Assembly: GCF_902167145.1 (NCBI RefSeq)
Contig: NC_050097.1
Location: 43,942,095 to 44,006,094 of the forward strand
DNA: 64,000 bases
From: Zea mays
Taxonomy: Eukaryota > Streptophyta > Magnoliopsida > Poales > Poaceae
Direction: 5' to 3'
This document shows positions 57,392 through 64,000 of the stretch, one piece after another; positions within the stretch are counted from its first letter, which is position 1; each line of letters starts with the position of its first letter. Below the pieces are notes generated by a model. That model saw only the letters and a list, made by a program, of their open reading frames with translations, was not told the DNA's origin and ran no database searches. Made by a program: the position numbers and the translations under genes.

Positions 57392-58347
57392 TTAGTTCTT
57401 GACTTTAGGTACCCAAATGGTTTTGGGTCCTTTGGCATTAGAAACAAGAACTTTGGGTACCCAAACACAAGTCTTTGACCCCTTGTGCTTGCCCCCAACA
57501 TATTTGGCAACTACTTTGCCGGATTTGTTAGTTAAAACATAAGATGCATCAAAAGTTTTAAATGAAAAGTTATGTTCATTTGATGCACTAGGAGTTTTCT
57601 TCTTAGGCAACTTAGCATGGGTTGGTTGCCTAGAGCTAGATGTCTCACCCTTATACATGAAAGCATGGTTAGGACCAGAGTGAGACTTCCTAGAATGAAT
57701 TCTCCTAATTTTGCTCTCAGGGTAGCCGGCAGGGTACAAAATGTAACCCTCGTTATCCTGAGGCATGGGAGCCTTGCCCTTAACAAAATTAGATAACTTC
57801 TTAGGAGGGGCATTAATTTTGACATTGCCTCCCTGTTGGAAGCCAATGCCATCCTTAATGCCAGGGCGTCTCCCTCTATAGAGCATGCTTCTAGCAAATT
57901 TAAATTTTTCATTTTCTAAGTCATGCTCGGCAATCTTAGCATCTAGTTTTGCTATATGATCATTTTGTTGTTTAATTAAAGCCATGTGATCATGAATAGC
58001 ATTAACATCGACATCTCTACATCTAGTACAAATAGAAGTGTGCTCAACGGTAGATGTAGAGGGTTTGCAAGATTTTAATTCTACAACCTTAGCATGCAAT
58101 ATATCATTTTTAGTTCTAAGGTCGGAAATAGTAGCATTGCAAACATCAAAATCCTTAGCCTTAGCAAGCAATTTTTCATTCTCAATCCTAAGGCTAGCAA
58201 GAGATATATTCAATTCTTCAATCTTAGCAAGCAAATCATCATTATCATTCTTAAGATTGGGAATTGAAATATCACAAGCATTTGAATCAACCTTAGCTAA
58301 TAAATTAGCATTTTCATTTCTAAGATTGTCGATTGTCTCATGGCAAG
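57392..58347 (-). pseudogene. Copia gag (C-terminal part), copy B
   Basis: Opie/Ji-type gag with a repeated coiled-coil segment (NLRNENANLLAK, NLKNDNDDLLAK, LRIENEKLLAK, LRTKNDILHAK), then a basic C-terminal region, ending at TAA 57392-57394. A CICTRC.. Cys cluster lies in the middle; no classical CCHC knuckle is seen here. The N-terminal part is cut off at 58347 by the Tat-lineage insertion. It is in a different frame from the protease. Confidence 0.85.
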
Positions 58348-58976
58348 TGTCGGTGTTTTGGGTCCGACCGCACACCCGGGGTTGCCCCTCAAGGTGTTTT
58401 TAGGAGTAGGACGGTGTCGACAACTGTAGCAAAATGGTTCGTGCCAGATGCACGAGGGACAATGGACAATGTTTACAGGTTCGGGCCGCTTAGAGATGCG
58501 TAACACCCTACGTCCTGGTGAGTATGCTGGGTGAATAAAGTTACAAGAGAGCTCTCTGAGTTGAGAATGCAGAGAGTTGAAGTGGGTGGCTAAGTAATAG
58601 GGTTGATCGTTCTGAAGGGGCGCCCCCTAGGCCTTATATACTCGACCGTGGGGCAATACACGTGGATATGATAACAATGTGTAGCTAAAAGATAGTGAAC
58701 TGTTTGAGTTTATCTCCCTGTAGTTCTGCCGACTTATCCTCGCACGGTTCCGTTGCATGGAGGCTCCAGCGCGGGAAAGTCGGATCTCTGTTGTGGTCGC
58801 TCGCTCGACATTGTGGGTCGTCCGGGTTTGCACCAATCCGGCCCCATGTCGATCTGCTTTGCTGGTTGTCCCTCCCCAGGCCCACGAAAGAATGACCTTA
58901 CGATTTATTGGGCCCTTGGGCCTTTCGTGAGGTCTTTTACTCTTTTGGTGGACCCGGGGGATATCTATCCCCCACA
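58348..58976 (-). repeat. 3' LTR of the Tat-lineage element
   Basis: 629 bp. The minus-strand TATA-like TATATAAGGCC is near 58642-58632, with U3 to its right and R/U5 to its left. The length fits the ~0.6-kb LTRs of Grande and Cinful/Zeon. The partner LTR is not in the window. Confidence 0.75.
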
Positions 58977-60081
58977 AGCCCCCGATCTTTGGGTTAATTT
59001 AGAGGTAATCAGCCCAAAGATCCCAGGTCCAGCTTGTAGGCGATTTGAAGAAAACGACTTCTTACTGTCTCCTCCTGCTTTGATCACTCGTAAACCGAAG
59101 CTTTGTTTCGTGCTTGTGCCTTAGAGGTCGGCATTTCGTTTTGTGGGACCTTGAACTTCATTGGGTGCACCGGAGGTGCACCCAATGGGTGTAGCCCCTG
59201 AGCTTCGAGTAGATTTTTAGAAAATAATCTACTCGAAGGTCTTCACGAGAAATTATTTCCATTTTTACTCCTGCGTTTTGGTTGAGGGCCAGCCTTGTCT
59301 TTAATCTTGCCCCATGCCTTAGAAGTCGGCACTATCTTGGTTTAGAATGATGATCCATGGGGTGCACCGAAGGTGCACCCAATGGGTGTAGCCCCCGACC
59401 TTCGAGTGGATTTTTTGAGGATAATCCATTCGAAGGTCTTCCTTTTGTGTCTTTTTGCTGTAGATTATCCTTTCTGTTTGTAAAAATCGGCCTGATGCTA
59501 TCCGCATTATGCTTTGGAGGTCAGCATTATGTCATCAATATTATGCTTCAGAGGTCAGCATGTATTTTGTCTTTAGCAGCCGAGTTCGTAATCCATCCAT
59601 ATCTTGCTAGGTAGTGCAATTTATTTGCTCTGCGACTGATTGGACATTTGATGGACGTTCTCTGTCTAGTCTTCACGTCGCTTCTGTCGGCCATATTTTG
59701 TACTTCACTGGCTATATTTGGCTTTCCTCTGATGCTTACTGATATCTCATTTTTGTCTTGGGGTATTCACTGCATGCCCTTCACAGATGTGACCGTTTTG
59801 AAAAATATACTGATAATTCCTGGGCGTCCCCCCCCAATGGGTGTGGGCAAGGGACGGCTTGGTACGCTGAGTGTTTTAGCCAGCTGCTTCTGAGTAGTAA
59901 TGTGATGTGACGGCAGGTGTAATCATATCCTCCTCGCTGTTGACTGGAGTCCCAATGGGTGTTGTGTTGCGTGAAACGGCGTCAGCCGCCTGACGTGTCT
60001 TCAGACGGGTTGAAGTGCTTATTGAATGCTTTGCGACTGTTCAGTGACCGCGGCTGGAGGTGAGCGGTTGCCTTCTCCTTC
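58977..60081. other. Noncoding subregion with diverged ~190-bp duplications
   Basis: Two diverged copies of a ~190-bp unit (from about 59120 and 59315) each contain a palindrome around GGTGCACCCAATGGGTGTAG. A perfect 13-bp inverted repeat lies at 59159-59171 / 59175-59187. CCAATGGGTGT recurs at about 59833 and 59953. The segment ends in a TATA box for the plus strand. Confidence 0.6.
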
Positions 60082-60089
60082 TATAAATA
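60082..60089 (+). promoter_or_regulatory. TATA box of an antisense transcription unit
   Basis: TATAAATA on the plus strand lies about 90 bp before the ATG at 60170, which is in a strong context (CACCATGG). It is opposite in direction to the LTR promoter of the element. Confidence 0.5.
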
Positions 60090-60169
60090 ATGTCGTTGTC
60101 TCTCCGGCTTTTCCACATCTCTTGCTATTCTCTGTTGCTTGCTTTTCTTCTCTCCCTCTCGCTTCCACC

Positions 60170-60622
60170 ATGGGCAAGAACAACAAGCGCAAGCGTGAGC
60201 CAACTCCTCCATCGGAGGATTTTGGTGACTCGGAGTACTCAGAGGAGGAGTTCTCCTCTGAGTCTGAGGGGTCTCCGGCTCCCATCCCCCTGCGTGAGTC
60301 ATCTGACGATTCAGACGACTCCCAGGGGCTCGCGGCGGAGGTCTGGACGAACATTCGGGCCGTCGAGCGCTCCGGGCTCGAGGGCTCGGATGAGTCGGAG
60401 TACTCCTCGGATGAGGAGGACTCGGACGGCGGCGGCGAGGACGAGGACGACGACGACGAAGGCGGCCGCGGCGGTGACGATGACGGGAGCGGCAGGGGCG
60501 GTAGCAGCGGCAGCAGGGACGGTGACGGTGGCGGCATCAGGGGCGGCAGCGGCGGTGGCGGCAGCAGCAGGGGCAGCAACAGGGGCGGCAGCGGCGGCGG
60601 CAGCAACAGGGCCCGTGGCTAG
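60170..60622 (+). CDS. Acidic Ser/Asp-rich and Gly-rich protein, antisense to its host element
   Basis: 150 aa from ATG 60170 to TAG 60620-60622. The N-terminus is basic (MGKNNKRKREPTPPSEDF) and resembles a nuclear localisation signal. The middle is Ser/Glu/Asp-rich with the repeated word YSxEE. The C-terminal ~50 residues are Gly/Arg/Ser-rich like RGG tails. It has a TATA box upstream and an AT-rich tail with polyadenylation-like words (60720-60810). I do not recognise the protein. Low-complexity coding raises the chance that it is not translated. Confidence 0.5.
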   Translation: MGKNNKRKREPTPPSEDFGDSEYSEEEFSSESEGSPAPIPLRESSDDSDDSQGLAAEVWTNIRAVERSGLEGSDESEYSSDEEDSDGGGEDEDDDDEGGRGGDDDGSGRGGSSGSRDGDGGGIRGGSGGGGSSRGSNRGGSGGGSNRARG

Positions 60623-60944
60623 ATGCCACTGGTCATTAGATGTTAGTATAGTATAGTTAGAATAATGTAGTAGTATTTAGTAGTGTAGAGTAGCATAGTG
60701 TAGTGTAGTAGTAGTAGTAATGTAATGTAATGTAGTAGTAGTAATAGGGAAGTATCAACTCATAATGAGTTGATTTGTAAGTATGTTATCTTCCCTTTAA
60801 TGAATGAAATGATGTTGGTTTCTCTGTGATGATTACTCTTTGACATTCATAACTCGAAGTTCTTGAATCATTCCTCTTCCCAGCTTTTTTGTGAAGTTGA
60901 TTCCTTTGAGACAGTAAGTGAATAACTCGGGCATCATACTGATG

Positions 60945-61510
60945 CTTTTAGAAGTAGCCGCTGAGCGACTTGTAGATGATGTCAGAGAGCTTTTAGAGAT
61001 AACTGCCGAGTAACTTGAAGACGACGTCGGCGCCTTAGAGGTAACTGCCGAGCGACTGAACACGATGTCGGAGTTTTAGAGATAACTGTCGAGTGACCTT
61101 AGGGCGACGTCGGCGTTTTAGAGGTAACGCCGAGCGACTGAACGCGATATCAGCGTTTTAGAGGTAACGCCGAGTGACTGGAGGGCGACATCAGCGTTTT
61201 AGAGGTAACGCCGAGCGACTTGAAGACGATATCAGCGTTTTAGAGGTAACGCCGAGCGACTTGAAGACGATGTCGGCGTTTTAGAAGTAACGCCGAGTGA
61301 CTTGAAGACGATGTCGGCGTTTTAGAGGTAACGCCGAGTGACTGGAGGGCGACGACAGCGTTTTAGAGGTAACGCCGAGTGATAGCAGGCTGCGTGGGCC
61401 ACTTTGAGGATGATAGCCGAGTGATGAGGTGGCACACCGGTGTTTTGGAAATAACTGCCGTGTGATCACATGGCACGCTGGTGTTTTGGAAATAACCGCC
61501 GGGTGCTGAC
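60945..61510. repeat. ~45-bp tandem repeat array
   Basis: About ten to twelve degenerate units built on GCGTTTTAGAGGTAACGCCG followed by AG(C/T)GACT and a variable GACGATGTC-like half. The units are most regular at 61090-61370 and decay towards both ends. The array separates the two antisense ORFs. Confidence 0.85.
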
Positions 61511-61662
61511 TGGGCACTTTTTGAAACGGTATCTGGCTCGGGAATATCCCATAAGTGCTGCGCTCTTAGCCGCCTCTGCTTTCCGTGCCCTAGTTCTTGC
61601 TTTCTCGCTTCCGAATCCTCTCTGTGAATTCGCCTCCCACTCTGCTCGCCGATAGAATCGAG

Positions 61663-62409
61663 ATGGCGCCCAAGAGGAAAACCTCGAGTTCGTCTGCCGT
61701 GGTGATTCCTCCAATCGACCCCAACAGCCAGTTGCCTTTCGCAGGTAACCACATGTCCGTCATCTCTGAGCCCGAACTTCTCCACCTCGTGTACATCGGG
61801 GTTCTTCCTCCGCGGGAACTCTGTTCTTGGCGGATTTGCCATGGGGTTACTGTCCCAACTGAGGATACCCATGAGTCCGTGATTTATGCTCCTTTCCTTC
61901 TCCGCGGCCTCGGTCTTCCCATTTCTCCCTTTTTCCGCGGCCTCCTTGATTTCTACCATCTTAACTTGACCCATCTGAATCCCAATTCTATCCTGCAAAT
62001 CTCCATTTTCGTTCATTTATGTGAAGCCTTTCTTGGCGTGCTGCCACATTTCGGGTTGTGGAACTACTTGTATCATTGTCGCCCTGGGATGGCCGGGGGA
62101 CAACATCAGTTGGTTGGGGGTGCCAGCTTGGAGATGCGCCGCAGGAGGAAGACCGAGTATCTCGAAATCCTTCTCAAAGACAGTATCAAGGGATGGCGCT
62201 TGGAGTGGTTCATTGTTGAGAATTATGGAAACTCTCTCCCCCCTCGGTCGGGAAGACAGCCGGATGTTCGCACCCCGAGCTGGACCGAGTCCCCCATAGA
62301 TCAGGAGGTAGCTGAGGCAGGTGCTTTGCTTGCTGAAGTTGGATTGCTGAAGGAGAGGGGTCTGACTGCTGAAGCTGTTGTTGCTGATTTTGTCTTCAAG
62401 AATATTTAG
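61663..62409 (+). pseudogene. 'Putative gypsy-type transposon' (Transposase_28-like) domain ORF, first part
   Basis: ATG at 61663 (MAPKRKTSSSSAVV). Residues about 30-200 match the pattern of the plant domain annotated as putative gypsy-type transposon (PF04195): YIGVLPPRELCSWR, an FLLRGLGLPISPFFRGLLDF-like helix, LNPNSILQISIFVHLCEAFLG. The function of this domain is unknown; it is not a transposase by chemistry. An in-frame TAG at 62407-62409 splits it from the following ORF, which is in the same frame. It is antisense to the LTR orientation. Confidence 0.7.
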
Positions 62410-63945
62410 CCGCTGAAAGACAGGGCGCACCCGGCTTATTTGTATCGAGGCCTAGCCGACTCGACTCGGGTTACCAACAGAAGAATTCCCTCTGCTGACT
62501 TGGTGAGTCGACTTGAGATGATCCTTAGAGGCAAGGTGTCAAATGTTGGTGCCCCAGTGGCATACTCGGCCTGGAACCTGCCTCCTCCCAAAGCCTTCAC
62601 CCTTTTTGTGTCGAACCCACCTATTACTGATGGCAGTTTGGGTCTTAGAGTGCGACCCTCTGCTGAAGAAGTTAGTGCCTTGGTTGCCTCGCTCGGGGAG
62701 ATTCCTGATGATGAACGGCAGGTCCACTTTGAGGTGCCCCTGAATCCTAGCGATGCAGAGATAAGTGCTATGCTTGATTTGCTGGCTGAGGACTCTTCTG
62801 ATGCTGCTCCTGCTAGGACATCGGTGGTGGCGCCCCTCCCAGAGGTTGATACAACTTTGGATATTCAGAAGCCTGCCAGTACTCGCCCGAGGCGCCCTTG
62901 CCGAGCCAATCAACCTGATCCTTCTGCTGATGAGCAGAAAAAGAAAAGGAGACGCCTCCGGCGAGTATCCAGTTTGGATCGGGACGTTGGTACTTCGGTT
63001 CCTGCTGCTGAAGAAGTGCCTGTGACTGAATTTACTGACGCTGACCCCAATGGGTGTACCCAATCTGCTGCTGATCCCAATGGGTGTGCCCCTTCTATTG
63101 TTGATCCCAATGGGGGTGCTGCCTGTGTTGCTAACGTGGACGACGAGGAGGAAGAAGATGAAGTTCCTTTGACTCGGAAAAACAGTCGGCAGTTCATTGC
63201 TAGTGGTGAAAGTAGTGGAGTCCCTTCTCCTGCTTTGTCTGCTCTCATTGGCCTGCAAGAACTGTCCCTGGCCAATTTTGATCAGACTCTTGAGGATATG
63301 GTTCCAGAGGATTTGTTGTCGGAGCCAGTGGATGATGGTGTGATGGAGGTTTGTGCTGATGTGCTTGATGCTGGGTTGAGGTCATCCCGTGCCTCGTCGA
63401 CCTTGGAGCGCGATCTCGAGGGTCGGGAGACTGAATTGGATCGTTCTGGTCCCATGGAAGTAGCTGAGGGCCCATCAGCCTTAGAAGTGGCTACCGCAGA
63501 GAACCTGGACCCCAGGAATGGTGTTGACACATGCCCAGCCCCCGAGGATGTCGCCGAGGATGACTTGGTTCGGGTGGGAAGTGTAAGCCACTGCCCAGCC
63601 CCCGAGGGTGCTGCCGGGGATGATCCGGCTCAAGTGGGCAGTGCAAACTATGACCCAGCCCCCGAGGGTGTCCGAGCGGGGTCTCCCTCCTGTACTTCCA
63701 TGGACGTTCATGCGGGATCGCCTCCACACTCTGGCTGTATGGTGGTAGCTCAAGCCTTGGACCAGGGAGTCGCTTTAGAGGGCAGCGTCCCCGCTGACCG
63801 AGTGTTGGGCTCTGTTGATGGCACCGAGCTGATTCCTGCTGGTTCGTTGCAAGCTGCTTCGGGTGGTGGCCTTACGCCTGGTTATCAATTGATCTCTCCT
63901 GATTTGGGGATCCCTTCGTTCTTTTCCAACCTCCAGGTATTGTGA
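62410..63945 (+). pseudogene. Second part of the same antisense ORF: repeat-rich tail
   Basis: In frame with the preceding ORF after TAG. It starts with RAHPAYLYRGLADSTRV, continues through a basic patch (KKKRRRLRR, around 62935-62960), three DPNG(C/G) repeats (63049-63120) and three APEG/APED repeats (63530-63670), and stops at 63945. The last codons CAG|GTATTG look like a splice donor, so the true product may continue in a later exon outside the window. Confidence 0.6.
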
Positions 63946-64000
63946 TGTATTTTAGCTTGGTTTTTACATTGCATGAACTGCTATCATTACACTCATCTAT

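Larger units (their letters stand above)
23042..58347 (-). mobile_element. Opie/Ji-type Copia element, copy B, split by Huck (visible parts 23042-24889 and 53875-58347)
   Basis: Minus-oriented. The 3' LTR is 23042-24315 and the 3' untranslated region 24316-24889. After the Huck insertion come RNase H, RT, integrase, protease and gag (54136-58347). The gag is interrupted at 58348 by a Tat-lineage element. Copy B entered the RT region of copy A; the bases before it are CATTC (23037-23041). The 5' LTR is outside the window. Confidence 0.85.
58348..64000 (-). mobile_element. Tat-lineage Ty3/Gypsy element (Grande- or Cinful/Zeon-like), 3' part, with antisense ORFs
   Basis: The left end is a 629-bp LTR (58348-58976) that on the minus strand starts TGTGGGGGATAGATATCCCC and ends CACCGACA. 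A purine-rich tract (AAAGATCGGGGGCT on the minus strand, 58977-58990) lies just inside, so this is the 3' LTR of a minus-oriented element. Coding ORFs in the visible 5 kb are on the opposite (plus) strand, as in Tat-lineage elements with antisense genes between pol and the 3' LTR. It is inserted in the gag of Opie/Ji copy B after GCAAG (58343-58347). The other end is outside the window. Confidence 0.75.

Noticed and set aside
58348..58980. Reading the LTR as a plus-strand 5' LTR before the plus-strand ORFs
   Set aside because: The TATA, the TGTGGGGG start next to a purine tract and the lack of a primer-binding site after it all fit a minus-oriented 3' LTR.
60019..60606. Minus-strand Pro/Ser-rich ORF opposite the acidic Gly-rich ORF
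   Set aside because: Shadow of the GGC/GAC-rich plus-strand coding; repeats of Pro and Leu only, with no start context or promoter on that strand.
1..64000. Search for defence, biosynthetic or horizontally acquired bacterial gene clusters
   Set aside because: All recognisable coding regions are plant nuclear genes or plant transposable elements; no operon-like arrangement or bacterial signals are present.

Overview
The window is a stretch of grass nuclear genome, almost certainly maize (Zea) or a very close relative. The evidence is intron-containing plant genes in which small introns carry MITEs and a SINE, followed by a large block of nested LTR retrotransposons whose LTR sequences and proteins match the Huck, Opie/Ji, Tekay/Del (Flip-like) and Grande/Cinful-type families that fill maize intergenic space. 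No bacterial, plasmid, phage or CRISPR signal is present.

Layout. (1) 1-6260: a pair of convergent genes of mobile-element type. On the + strand is a five-exon gene with three successive GRF-like zinc-finger modules. On the - strand are a seven-exon plant mobile domain (PMD) gene and, just upstream of it, an ORF resembling the N-terminal domain of MuDR-like proteins. The right side ends in AT-rich tandem repeats, GC-rich repeats and perfect palindromes, so the block looks like an unclassified DNA transposon or its remnant. (2) 6263-18987: the ordinary host genes. A thirteen-exon chloroplast-lumen DEG8-type serine protease (minus, 15019 to 7858; splice phases agree throughout) lies head-to-head with a mitochondrial SUV3-like RNA helicase (plus, 15263-17425). 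The two start codons are 243 bp apart. The same two genes are neighbours in Arabidopsis (At5g39830/At5g39840). The DEG8 introns hold two Stowaway-like MITEs, a tRNA-derived SINE and a 1.07-kb internally deleted Copia element; another MITE lies 3' of the gene. (3) 18988-64000: nested retrotransposons. A short-LTR element (18988) is interrupted by Opie/Ji copy A (19903, minus). Copy A is interrupted by Opie/Ji copy B (23042, minus). Copy B is interrupted by a complete Huck (24890-53874, plus; TSD GAATT). Huck contains a complete chromovirus (36803-51834, minus; TSD GCCAA). A Tat-lineage element (58348 onward, minus) sits in the gag of copy B and runs off the window.

The host pair act in different organelles: DEG8 in the thylakoid lumen (photosystem II repair) and SUV3 in mitochondrial RNA turnover. 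Their shared interval has two TGGGCY motifs typical of promoters of housekeeping and organelle genes. The retroelements are all visibly damaged. Huck has four in-frame TAG stops, the chromovirus has two frameshifts and one stop, and copy B has three stops and a mutated protease aspartate. By-eye LTR divergence is about 2% for Huck and about 0.5% for the chromovirus inside it, which agrees with the nesting order. The most unusual content is the triple-GRF gene with identically placed introns, the PMD/GRF convergent unit, the antisense genes inside the Tat-lineage element, and the extra sense ORF upstream of gag in the chromovirus.
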